Below are positions 17,190 to 26,000 of a DNA stretch of 64,000 bases, one piece after another; the stretch's first letter is position 1; every line of letters starts with the position of its first letter. This stretch comes from Ardenticatenaceae bacterium (GTDB lineage: Bacteria > Chloroflexota > Anaerolineae > Promineifilales > Promineifilaceae). The DNA is taken from positions 62,001-126,000 of the forward strand of contig JACKBT010000007.1 of NCBI GenBank assembly GCA_020634415.1. The letters run 5' to 3'. The position numbers and the translations under genes were made by a program. The notes beneath the pieces are model-generated. The model was not told where the DNA came from. It saw only the letters and a program-made list of their open reading frames with translations, and ran no database searches.

Positions 17190-18914
17190 TCACTGTTCTG
17201 TTTCCAGATCAGCAATCGTTTTTTCTACCAGTGCCACCAGACCAGACAACATAGCCTTGTCGAAGCGGAATTCGGCACCGGCAGCGGCAAAAAGTTCGGG
17301 CAGCGGTTTGGTGCCGCCCAGGGCGAGGGCGCGGCGGTAAGCCGCAATTGCCGCCGCCTGATCCGACAGGCTGTTGCGCCAGATTTGCAGAGCGCCAATC
17401 TGAGCCATGCCATACTCGATGTAGTAGAAGGGGCTGCCGAAGATGTGGGGTTTGCGATGCCAGCCGGTCATGCGCTCCGCTTCATAGTCTTCGTAGTTGA
17501 TGCCGGGCATAAACCGCTGCCAGAGCCTGTCCCAAGCGGCATCACAGTTATCGGGTTTGAGAGCCTCGTTTACATGGGTGTAGACCCAATGCTGGAAGAG
17601 GTCTACGACCGCCATGTAGGGCAGGAAGGTGATGATGCCTTCCAGGTGTTCGATGCGGGCGCGGGCGGCTTCGGCTTCAGTGTAGAAGCCGCCGTGGGTT
17701 TGGGTGATGTAGGGTGCAGCCAGCAGTTCCATGCTCATGGAGGCGACTTCGCAAAATTCCATGGGTGGCTCTTTTTGCCAGATGTAGGGGAGATCGGCCG
17801 TTTCAAAGACATGGAAAGCGTGGCCGGCTTCGTGCAGCAGGGTTTGTACGTCGTCGTGCAGGCCGACACCGTTCATGAAGATAAACGGCCGTTGCCGCAG
17901 CGGCAGTTCGGCACAAAACCCACCCAATGCTTTGCCCGGCCTTGTGTCCAAATCCAGCAAATTTTCCTCCGCCATCGTGCCCATGTGCCGCGCCAAAACA
18001 GGGTCAACCTGCTGGAAAATATTCAAGCCACCCTGAATCAACTCCTCAACCTGCGCGTATGGCTTGAGGGTGGGGGCTTGACTGGGGTCAACCTGCACAT
18101 CCCAGGGACGCAGGGTGTTCAGCCCCAACTGCTGCTGCTTGCGGACATAAATACGCTGGGCGGCAGGCACAACCACTGCCTCAATCGCTTCATGAAACGT
18201 GAAACAATCCTCTGGCGTGTAGTCGAAACGACCTTTGTCCCGAAAAGCATAGGCGCGGTAGTCGGGCAAACCCGCATTATCCGCCACTTGCTGCCGCAGC
18301 GTGACCATGTTGGTATAGATTGCGTTAAGCTGCTGGCGGCAGCCAAGCCATAAAGCCATCGAGGTTTTCCAGGCGCGTTCACGGACAGACCGGTTTTTGT
18401 CCTGCAAGAAAACGGTTAGCTGGCTTAGATTTTTCTCTTCACCATCCCAATCGGCTTTTAGTGCGCCGGTTATTTTGTCATATTCGTTGTCGAGCTTGGC
18501 TAGTTCGGTCAGCAAAGGGATGTTATCTTCACGAAACAGGTCGGCGGCATTTTGCATCTTGCGGATGACGAGGGACATATCATCTCCCAACACGGTGTTG
18601 TCACCATTGACCAGACTAAGCAGCCGTTCTTTGAGTGTTTGCTCGGCAACTTGGGTCTGGGGCAGCACCTGGTCGAGCATATTGAGGAAGGCAGCTTCTT
18701 TGGCAGAATCGGCCGTATCAATTGATTTGTCAATGTAAATGGAAGCGAAGGCTTCCATGATAACTTTGTCCAGGTTTGACCACGCCTCGAGCCAGGCAAG
18801 GCGGTTCTCGGCTGTGAGCTGTTGTTGTTGAAGGGCTTCAAAGTAGGGGGCGAAGGTTTGCCATTGGCAAGGGTCAATATCGTCAAGGGAAGTGGGCAGG
18901 GGGGGATTGTTCAT
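17190..18914 (-). CDS. pepF: M3-family oligoendopeptidase (PepF-like)
   Basis: 574 residues. The zinc motif LLHEAGHAFH near residue 360 (HExxH) with a downstream acidic ligand (FCEVASMSMELL) defines clan MA family M3. Such enzymes cut oligopeptides in the cytoplasm. The N-terminal helical region is complete and the length fits. It lies directly downstream of the tRNA operon, but a terminator hairpin separates them. The subfamily name is likely but not proved. Confidence 0.92.
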   Translation of the reverse strand: MNNPPLPTSLDDIDPCQWQTFAPYFEALQQQQLTAENRLAWLEAWSNLDKVIMEAFASIYIDKSIDTADSAKEAAFLNMLDQVLPQTQVAEQTLKERLLSLVNGDNTVLGDDMSLVIRKMQNAADLFREDNIPLLTELAKLDNEYDKITGALKADWDGEEKNLSQLTVFLQDKNRSVRERAWKTSMALWLGCRQQLNAIYTNMVTLRQQVADNAGLPDYRAYAFRDKGRFDYTPEDCFTFHEAIEAVVVPAAQRIYVRKQQQLGLNTLRPWDVQVDPSQAPTLKPYAQVEELIQGGLNIFQQVDPVLARHMGTMAEENLLDLDTRPGKALGGFCAELPLRQRPFIFMNGVGLHDDVQTLLHEAGHAFHVFETADLPYIWQKEPPMEFCEVASMSMELLAAPYITQTHGGFYTEAEAARARIEHLEGIITFLPYMAVVDLFQHWVYTHVNEALKPDNCDAAWDRLWQRFMPGINYEDYEAERMTGWHRKPHIFGSPFYYIEYGMAQIGALQIWRNSLSDQAAAIAAYRRALALGGTKPLPELFAAAGAEFRFDKAMLSGLVALVEKTIADLETEQ

Positions 18915-18937
18915 AATAGGTTCCTACATGTCCATAA

Positions 18938-18970
18938 AGAACAAAAAGCCCTTGTGAATAACAAGGGCTT
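18938..18970 (-). terminator. Rho-independent terminator of the tRNA operon
   Basis: On the - strand a 10-bp stem (AAGCCCTTGT/ACAAGGGCTT) with a 5-base loop is followed by TTTTTGTTC. It lies 12 bases after the tRNA-Cys gene. Confidence 0.8.
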
Positions 18971-18981
18971 GAAAGATATGG

Positions 18982-19053
<72 letters not shown>

Positions 19054-19092
19054 ATAAATAAATAATCGGCAGATAATTTTACCTGCCGATTA

Positions 19093-19165
<73 letters not shown>

Positions 19166-19182
19166 AATTAATAAGTTAAAGA

Positions 19183-19255
19183 TGCCAGGACCCAGACTCG
19201 AACTGGGGACACCTGCATTTTCAGTGCAGTGCTCTACCAACTGAGCTATCCCGGC
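19183..19255 (-). tRNA. tRNA-Phe (GAA)
   Basis: Acceptor GCCGGGA/TCCTGGC with one G-T pair, D-arm GCTCAGTTGGTAGAGC, anticodon loop CTGAAAA (GAA) and T-loop TTCGAGT are present. CCA is not encoded. It is the first gene of the operon, about 30 bases after its promoter. Confidence 0.95.
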
Positions 19256-19291
19256 AGGCGTCACACCTGACTAAGTTGTTAAGTGTTGGGG

Positions 19292-19320
19292 ATTCTATCG
19301 AAAGGGCTGCAAGCTGTCAA
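19292..19320 (-). promoter_or_regulatory. Sigma-70 promoter of the tRNA operon
   Basis: Read on the - strand: TTGACA (19320-19315), a 17-base spacer, then TAGAAT (19297-19292). The match to the consensus is very good and it points into the three tRNA genes. Confidence 0.8.
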
Positions 19321-19327
19321 GTTATAT

Positions 19328-20644
19328 TTAACCCAAGTTTGGTAAGATGATGCGGAAAAGGGCGAATAGGTCGAGGCCAGCCAGGGCCAGGGCGAACCCG
19401 AGGGAGAGTAGGGCTGGGGCGAGGGGCCAGCGTTGGGTGAACGGCCGTCCCCACACGCTTATCCCTACGGCCACGCCCACCCCAATAGGGATTAAGGCGG
19501 GATAGAGGTAACGCCCCTGATGCTGGACGAAGGTGAGGTTGTAGCCAACGTGCAGGGCGAGGGCGAGGAGGAAGGTGGTGAGGAGGAGGCGGGTGGGGAG
19601 AGGGGAGGGGGGAGAGGGGAGAGGAGAGGGGCGAGGGGAGAAGACATGGGTGAATAAACCGATGATGATAATGGCGGTGAAGAAGAGTAACGGCCGATAA
19701 ATCCATGTGGGCATGGGCACAGTCATCCAGCCGAATTGGCCCCAGAAGCTGTTGAAGGTGGTTTGCAGGAAGCGTTGGGCCGTTTCGGTCAGGCCATACT
19801 GGGCAATCCATTCGGCGGTGCGGGGTTGGCCGACGACGACGGCATCGTGGGCGGCTTTGCCGAGGATGTCTAGGCCGCCGTAGACGAGGATGTTGCGCCC
19901 CCACCAGAGTGCGCCTAGCAGGAAGGCGGGCAGGGCTACTCGCCAACTGGCTTGCCAAAATGCTTGCCAATGGCCCCAATAATGCCAGATGAGGGCCAGG
20001 CCGATGACGGGGGCCATGAGGTAGACGGTGCCTTTGGTGAGAAAACCGAGGCCGAGCAGGAGGCCGATGGTGAGCCAATGTCGGTAATCGGTGATCGGTG
20101 ATCGGTGATCGGCCTTTAAGCTCACCAAGAGGTATAGGATGGCGGCGATGAGGAGTTCGGCGAGGGCATCGTTGTTGATGGCGGCGAGGATGGCGAGGTG
20201 TTGGGGGAGGAGGGCGACGAAGACGGCCGTTATACTTGCCAGCCACACTTGCCCCAATACATGTTGGGCAATGGCGTATGCCAGCACGATAATGCCTGCG
20301 CCGATGAGGAGGGAGGTGAGGCGCAGCGCGGTGAGGGAGCCGTTGGTGAGTTGGTAGATGGGGGTGAGGAGCAGATAATAGAGCGGCGGCTGCCAATCTT
20401 CATACGCCATTGAGTCTAGCGGGTAGGCGGGGTCGAAGTGGGATTCAAAGACAACCTGGCTGATGTAATCTTGGTTATAGTCGCCGGGTTCGATGACGGG
20501 CAGATTGCCGGCAGCGAGTTGGCGGATATAGTTGTAATGGGCTGGTTCGTCGGGGGCTTCCCAGGGGGGGGTGTAGATGGTGAATAGTGTGCCGATGAGG
20601 AGGTAGAGGAGTAGTATCAATAAGACGGGGATATGTTTACGCAT
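19328..20644 (-). CDS. GT39/ArnT-like membrane glycosyltransferase
   Basis: 438 residues from the ATG at 20644 (MRKHIPVLLILLLYLLIGTL). About ten hydrophobic helices are seen. The first outer loop contains PPWEAPDEPAHYNYI, the acidic motif of the protein mannosyl-/ArnT-type (GT-C) transferases, and later DWQPPLYYLLL. It probably moves a sugar from a lipid carrier onto an acceptor outside the membrane. Start codons further upstream at 20683 and 20662 are possible but lie before the hydrophobic start. A GGTAATC-type tandem tract lies within the gene near 20088-20113. Confidence 0.75.
   Translation of the reverse strand: MRKHIPVLLILLLYLLIGTLFTIYTPPWEAPDEPAHYNYIRQLAAGNLPVIEPGDYNQDYISQVVFESHFDPAYPLDSMAYEDWQPPLYYLLLTPIYQLTNGSLTALRLTSLLIGAGIIVLAYAIAQHVLGQVWLASITAVFVALLPQHLAILAAINNDALAELLIAAILYLLVSLKADHRSPITDYRHWLTIGLLLGLGFLTKGTVYLMAPVIGLALIWHYWGHWQAFWQASWRVALPAFLLGALWWGRNILVYGGLDILGKAAHDAVVVGQPRTAEWIAQYGLTETAQRFLQTTFNSFWGQFGWMTVPMPTWIYRPLLFFTAIIIIGLFTHVFSPRPSPLPSPPSPLPTRLLLTTFLLALALHVGYNLTFVQHQGRYLYPALIPIGVGVAVGISVWGRPFTQRWPLAPALLSLGFALALAGLDLFALFRIILPNLG
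20088..20113. repeat. Tandem GGTGATC units inside the GT39-like gene
   Basis: Four near-identical 8-base units (CGGTGATC type) lie within the coding sequence without an inverted partner. They add about eight residues and resemble one arm of the GGTAATC fold-back family. Confidence 0.55.
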
Positions 20645-20677
20645 GGGCCGATCATATCCCATCAATGGTGTGGTGCA

Positions 20678-20776
20678 ATGCACGATTACACGACGTTAGA
20701 CCTGCCTACGAAGCGGGAGTTGATTGCTTTTTTACGGCCGTATGTGTCGGCGCATAAGTTTGGGCTGATGGCATAG
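20678..20776 (+). pseudogene. trmH: trmH, 5' fragment cut off by an IS element
   Basis: The frame from ATG 20678 reads MHDYTTLDLPTKRELIAFLR and on to HKFGLM, then enters the insertion sequence and stops at 20774. The continuation is at 22184. Joined at the duplicated target, the two parts give a normal TrmH start region. This piece carries the first ~31 residues, which in TrmH are helical and help in tRNA binding. Confidence 0.8.
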
Positions 20777-22177
20777 ACTACAAGTTAAGCTAATTTGTGA
20801 ATTGTCAAGGCATAAAAAGGCTACAATTCGCGCATGACAAAAACAACTCAAAAGTCCAGAAGTACAGTCCGGCATACACGGGCTATTCAGGCCGATAGGC
20901 AAAAACGACCGCTCGTTGACAATTTAACCGATGACGTAGAAGCTCTATTTCGTAGCCTGGTTCATCCGCTCACAATGATGCAATGTGAGGTATTCCGGCA
21001 GATGGGTTTGCGCGAACGCACGCTCACACTTCCAGTGATGATGGCTCTATTGCTGAGTGCCGTTTGGCGGCAAATCGCCGCTGTGAATGAATTGGTGCGC
21101 CTGATTCGTGACGAAGCGATTCTCTGGGAAGAGCCCAAAAAGGTCAGCCAACAAGCTCTTGCAGAACGATTCAACACGCTGCCAGCTATCTTGTTTCTCA
21201 ATGTCCTGAACCAGTTCTTGCCTTTGATGCAGCAACGATGGCAAAAACGGGAACGGCCGTTACCACCAGAAATTGCCTGGGCACAGGCGAGATTTACTAC
21301 CTGCCTGATCGCCGATGGCTCAACGCTGGATGCGCTCATACGCAAAGTGGGCTTGCTGCGCGACCTGGAGAGCCATCCGTTGGCAGGCAAAATGACTGCC
21401 TTGCTCCATTTGGGGTCGCAACTGCCAGATAAAATCTGGTTTGAGGCGAAGGCGACCCGTCACGACCAGAGCTTTTGGGAAGCAATTCTGGCTCACATCC
21501 AAGCGGGAAGTTTGCTCCTGTTTGACCTAGGCTATACCAACTTTACCCGCTTTGGTCAATTGACCCAGAAGGGTGTCACTTTCATCACCCGTGCCAAGAG
21601 CAACTTGAAATATGAAGGAGCCCAAGTTCTGGTTAAAACACCCGTTTTTCGGGACACCATTGTCTGGATAGGGGCGGGCGATGACCGCCAGCAGGTGCGC
21701 CTGATAGAAGTACTCTATGGCAACACCTGGCGTCGTTTCCTGACCAACGAACTGAACCCTGAGCAATTGTCGGCTCGTTATCTGGTCGCCCTCTACTATC
21801 GCCGCTGGACGATTGAACGCGCCTACGCCACCATCAAGCGATTACTTGGTTTGGCCTACTTCTGGTGTGGTTCCCAAAATGCGGTGGAACTGCAACTCTG
21901 GTCTACCTGGATTGTCTATACCGTGTTAATTGACCTCTGTGACGAGGTTGCCGGATTGTTAAAGTTACCATTTGAGCGCATCTCTGTGGAGATGCTCTTT
22001 CGCTCGATTTACTATTACACCAAAGCCGTCGAGCGAGGCGATGGTCGACCTCTTCCTGAGTACCTGGCTGACCGCTCTGCTGACCTGGGTATCGTCAAAC
22101 GAAAGCGAAAAAACGAGATGTCTGTGTTTGAATCATGGCCCTTGACAATTGCTTCAAACCCTTAACTTGTAACCGAT
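20772..22177 (+). mobile_element. IS4-family insertion sequence in trmH
   Basis: A 1406-bp element lies between two direct copies of GGGCTGATGG (20762-20771 and 22178-22187), a 10-bp target duplication, or 11 bp if a shared T is counted. Imperfect terminal inverted repeats hold ACAAGTTAAG and, further in, AATTGTCAAGG. It carries one intact transposase. The intact frame and clean duplication suggest a recent insertion. Confidence 0.93.
20834..22165 (+). CDS. IS4-family DDE transposase
   Basis: 443 residues, uninterrupted. The DDE aspartates fit LIADGSTLDAL near residue 160 and LLLFDLGYTNF near 233. The family signature Y-(2)-R-(3)-E-(6)-K is seen in YYRRWTIERAYATIK near residue 318-332. It cuts and joins the ends of the surrounding element. 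It has one ACGGCCGT, so even this element carries the palindrome. Confidence 0.95.
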   Translation: MTKTTQKSRSTVRHTRAIQADRQKRPLVDNLTDDVEALFRSLVHPLTMMQCEVFRQMGLRERTLTLPVMMALLLSAVWRQIAAVNELVRLIRDEAILWEEPKKVSQQALAERFNTLPAILFLNVLNQFLPLMQQRWQKRERPLPPEIAWAQARFTTCLIADGSTLDALIRKVGLLRDLESHPLAGKMTALLHLGSQLPDKIWFEAKATRHDQSFWEAILAHIQAGSLLLFDLGYTNFTRFGQLTQKGVTFITRAKSNLKYEGAQVLVKTPVFRDTIVWIGAGDDRQQVRLIEVLYGNTWRRFLTNELNPEQLSARYLVALYYRRWTIERAYATIKRLLGLAYFWCGSQNAVELQLWSTWIVYTVLIDLCDEVAGLLKLPFERISVEMLFRSIYYYTKAVERGDGRPLPEYLADRSADLGIVKRKRKNEMSVFESWPLTIASNP

Positions 22178-22183
22178 GGGCTG

Positions 22184-22798
22184 ATGGATGAGGTGTTGGC
22201 GCAGCGCACGCGCCACGTGACGGTGATGATGGAGAATTTGTATGATCGGCATAATGTGAATGCTTCGCTGCGTTCGTGTGAAGCGTTGGGGGTGCAGGAT
22301 GTGTATGTGGTGGATGAGGACGGCCGTTTTGAAGCCAACAAACATGTGACGGGTGGTGCGGCGCAGTGGCTAAATATCACGCATTATGGTGAAGTGGCAG
22401 ATGGCACTCAAGTGTGCCTGCGTGGCCTTAAGCAAAAGGGGTATCGGATTGTGGCAACGACGCTGCGAGAGGGGGGCATTCCGCTGGGGGCGTTAGACCT
22501 TTCGCAGAAGGTGGCTCTTTGTTTTGGCACGGAGGAGTTGGGCTTGAGTGATGAGGCGCATGAATTGGCTGATGTTTTTGTGTCGCTGCCTATGTTGGGT
22601 TTTACGCAAAGTTTTAATGTTTCGGTGGCGGTGGCTTTGTGTTTGTATGACCTGATGACACGACTGCGCTCGTCGGCAGTTGCCTGGCAGTTGGGTGAGG
22701 TGGAGCAGGTTGATTTGAAGATTCAATGGCTGTTGCAGGTTCCGCATTATGGGCCGAATTTGCTGCGTTATTTTCTGCAACAACGGGTGCGGGGGTAG
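22184..22798 (+). pseudogene. trmH: trmH, 3' part: tRNA (guanosine-2'-O-)-methyltransferase
   Basis: 204 residues from an ATG just inside the duplicated target. TrmH methylates the 2'-O of G18 in tRNA. The SPOUT-fold motifs are visible: ENLYDRHNVNASLRSCEALG, ALCFGTEELGLSDEA and the knot segment LPMLGFTQSFNVSVAVALCLYD. Only the first ~31 residues are missing, and no good ribosome binding site precedes this ATG, so activity is doubtful but not excluded. Its transcription now depends on read-through from the IS. Confidence 0.85.
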
Positions 22799-22851
22799 CT
22801 TTGGGCAACTTGTCTGGTGAAATGATCTAATCTTTGGGGCAAGATTGCCCT

Positions 22852-22880
22852 TTGTGGAAATGGATGGGTCTGTGTAGAAT
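22852..22880 (+). promoter_or_regulatory. Candidate promoter of the purL leader
   Basis: TTGTGG, a 17-base spacer and TAGAAT with an upstream TG. It would start a leader of about 190 bases before purL, holding two small frames and a terminator hairpin. Confidence 0.5.
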
Positions 22881-22933
22881 ACGCTCATGATTCGGCAAAA
22901 ATTTGATTGTTGGCTACTAATGGAGGCTGAGGC

Positions 22934-23011
22934 ATGATGCGCCATATTCCTCCCAAGCTTCTAAATTTTGGCAAGGCGATGAAAATTCGCAGCCTGGATA
23001 CACCTGAATAA
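22934..23011 (+). CDS. 25-residue ORF in the purL leader
   Basis: The frame reads MMRHIPPKLLNFGKAMKIRS and five more residues. It has a strong ribosome binding site (GGAGG at 22922-22926, 7 bases before the ATG) and overlaps the end of an even shorter frame that starts at 22887. The peptide is basic. It is followed by a terminator hairpin and then purL. It could be a leader peptide or a small protein; no family is recognised. Confidence 0.4.
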   Translation: MMRHIPPKLLNFGKAMKIRSLDTPE

Positions 23012-23028
23012 AAGAATCTTTTTGCAGC

Positions 23029-23059
23029 ACTCCCGTACATTTTAGGCGGGAGTTTTTTA
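23029..23059 (+). terminator. Terminator hairpin 17 bases before purL
   Basis: ACTCCCG pairs with CGGGAGT around an 11-base loop and is followed by TTTTTATT. It either ends transcription from upstream or acts as an attenuator for the purine operon. The purL ribosome binding site (GAGGAGAG) comes directly after. Confidence 0.75.
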
Positions 23060-23075
23060 TTGTAGAGGAGAGAAC

Positions 23076-26000
23076 ATGCCCCATATTTTTCGTGTTGAAG
23101 TTAGCCCCAAGGCCGGGTTGGAAAACGGCCGTTCCTATATTACCGCCGCGCAGCAGTTAGGCATTACTGGCCTGAGGCAGTGCCAAAGCCATCGGCTTTA
23201 TTTTTTGCAGGGTGAGCTGGCGGAAGAGGCTATGCAGCGGTTGGCGGAGGCTTGTTTGGCGGACCCGGTTACGGAAATGTGGGAGACTAGGGACTGGAGA
23301 CTAGAGATTGGCATTAGCCTCCAGTCTCCAGTCTCCAGTCTTCAGTTTGTTGAAACGGCCTTCCTGCCTGGGGTGACTGATCCACCGGCGGCGAATTTGC
23401 GGAAGACGGCCGTTTTGCTGGGCATTAACGGTTTGCAGCAGGCGGCGACGGGGCAGCGGTTTTTGCTGGAAGGTGATTTGAGCGAAGCGGAGTTGAGGCG
23501 ATTGGCGACGGAGTTGTTTGCGAATCCGGTGATTCAGCAGGTGGCGGTGAATGAGGCGATTAAACCGCCGTTTGTGGTGGCAAAAACGGCCGATGCCACT
23601 GTTGAGCTGATTGATTTGCGCGAGGCGGATGAGGTCGAGTTGGCGGCCATCAGCCAGGAGCGGCGGCTGGCGTTGAACTTGCAGGAGATGCAGGCGATTC
23701 AGGCGTATTATGTGGGTGAGGGGCGAGCGGCGACGGATGCTGAGTTGGAGATGCTGGCGCAGACGTGGAGTGAGCATTGTGTGCATAAGACGTTTAAGGC
23801 GATTATTGATTACACGGGGCCAGATGGCGAGCAGCAGACGATTCACGGCCTGCTGAATACGTATATTCGGGCGGCGACGGAGAAAATCAACAAGCCCTGG
23901 GTGCGTTCGGCGTTTGTGGATAATGCGGGGATTGTGGCTTTTGACGAGGGGTGGGATTTGGCCTTTAAGGTGGAGACGCATAATCATCCTTCGGCGTTGG
24001 AGCCGTTTGGGGGGGCGAATACGGGTGTGGGCGGGGTGGTGCGGGATGTGTTGGGGGTGAGTGCCAAGCCGATTGCCAATACGGATGTGTTGTGTTTTGG
24101 TCCGCCTGATTTGGCGGATGTGCCGGAGGGGGTGCTGCATCCGCGCCGGGTGGCGGCGGGGGTGATTCATGGCATTGAGGATTACGGCAATAAGATGGGC
24201 ATTCCCACGGTAAATGGCTCGATTCATTACCATGAGGGGTATACGGCGAATCCGCTGGTGTATTGTGGCTGTTTGGGGGTTTTGCCGCATGGGTCGCACC
24301 CAACGGCCGTTCAGCCGGGTGATTTGATTGTGGCGATTGGGGGGCGCACGGGGCGTGATGGGCTGCGGGGAGCGACGTTTTCGAGTATGGAGATGGATGT
24401 GGAGACGAGTGAGATTGCGGGAACGGCCGTGCAGATTGGCAACCCCATTATGGAGAAGCAGGTGCAGGAGGTGGTGCTGCGGGCGCGGGATGAGGGATTG
24501 TATACGGCTTTGACGGACTGTGGTGCGGGCGGGTTCTCCTCGGCGGTGGGTGAGATGGCGGAGGGGTTGGGCGCGGCGGTGCAGTTGCAGGAGGTGACGC
24601 TGAAGTATCCTGGTTTGCGCCCGTGGGAGATTTGGCTGAGTGAGGCGCAGGAGCGGATGGTGCTGGCTGTGCCGGAAGCGAATTTGGCGCGTGTGCAAGA
24701 GATTTGTGCGGGGCAGGATGTGGAGGCGATTGTGCTGGGGCGGTTTGTGGATAACGGCCGTCTGACGCTGCATTATGGCGAGCAGTTGGTTGGTGATATG
24801 GATATTGAGTTTCTGCATGATGGGATTCCGACGCGGCGGATGGTGGCTGTTTGGGAGGCGAGGGGCGAGGGGCGAGAAGCGAGGGGCGACGATTACGCAT
24901 TACGTATGACGCATTACGATGGCGATTTTAAGGAGACGCTGCTTAAACTGTTGGCGCATCCTGATATTCGGAGTAAGGAGGAGGTGGTGCGGGTGTTTGA
25001 CCATGAGGTGCAGGGGGGAACGGCCGTTAAGCCGCTGGTGGGTGTGAGGAATCATGGGCCGGGGGATGCGACGGTGATTGTGCCGAATTTGAGACTGGAG
25101 ACTGGAGACTGGAGATTGGGGGCTGCGGACAAGTCTCTAGTCTCTAGTCCCCAGTCTCCCAAAGGCGTAGCCTTATCCAACGGTATTTGCCCCAGTTATA
25201 GTGAATACGATCCGTATAGGATGGCATGGGCGGCGGTGGATGAGGCGCTGCGGAATGTGGTGGCGGTGGGGGCTGACCCGGAGCAGGTTTCGATTTTGGA
25301 TAATTTTTGCTGGGGGAATCCTAATTTGCCGGATAGGTTGGGGGCGTTGGTGCGCTGTGCGCAGGGCTGTTATGAGGCGGCGTTGGCGTATGAAACGCCG
25401 TTTATTTCGGGGAAGGATAGTTTGAATAATGAGTATGTGGGGGCAGACGGCCGTAAACATGCTATTCCGGGGACGCTGTTGATTTCGGCGTTGGGCATTG
25501 TGCCGGATGTGATGAAGACGGTGACGATGGATTTGAAGCAGGCGGGGGATTTTCTGTTTGTGGTGGGGGATACGCGGGCGGAGTTGGGGGGCAGCCATTT
25601 TCGGCTGGTGGGGGAAACGGCCGCTGAGGGCAATTATAATCCGCCGGAGCCAGCCCACGAGCCGTTGGCGCGGCTGAAGGCGTTGCATCAGGCGATGCAG
25701 GCGGGGTTGGTGCAGGCTTGCCATGATTGCGCGGAAGGGGGCATTGCGGTGGCGATGGCGGAGATGTGTATTGCCGGTGGCGTGGGGGTGGAGACGCAGT
25801 TGATGCGGATTCCGCGTGATTGGCACGCCAGTTATTCGGCGGATGAGGTGATTTTGTTTGCGGAGTCGCTGACGCGCTTTTTGGTGGAGGTGCGGCCGGA
25901 GGATGAGGCGGCTTTCCGTGAGATGATGGGTGATGTGCCGCATGAGTGTGTGGGGGTTGTGGGGGGTGCGGTGTTGAGGGTGAACGGCCGTACTGGCGAA

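Noticed and set aside
17139..18353. 404-codon frame on the + strand across the M3 peptidase
   Set aside because: It is antisense to clear peptidase motifs and has no recognisable domain of its own.
23301..24818. 505-codon frame on the - strand across purL
   Set aside because: The composition is typical of antisense frames (His, Arg, Leu, Gln rich), and purL motifs fill the other strand.
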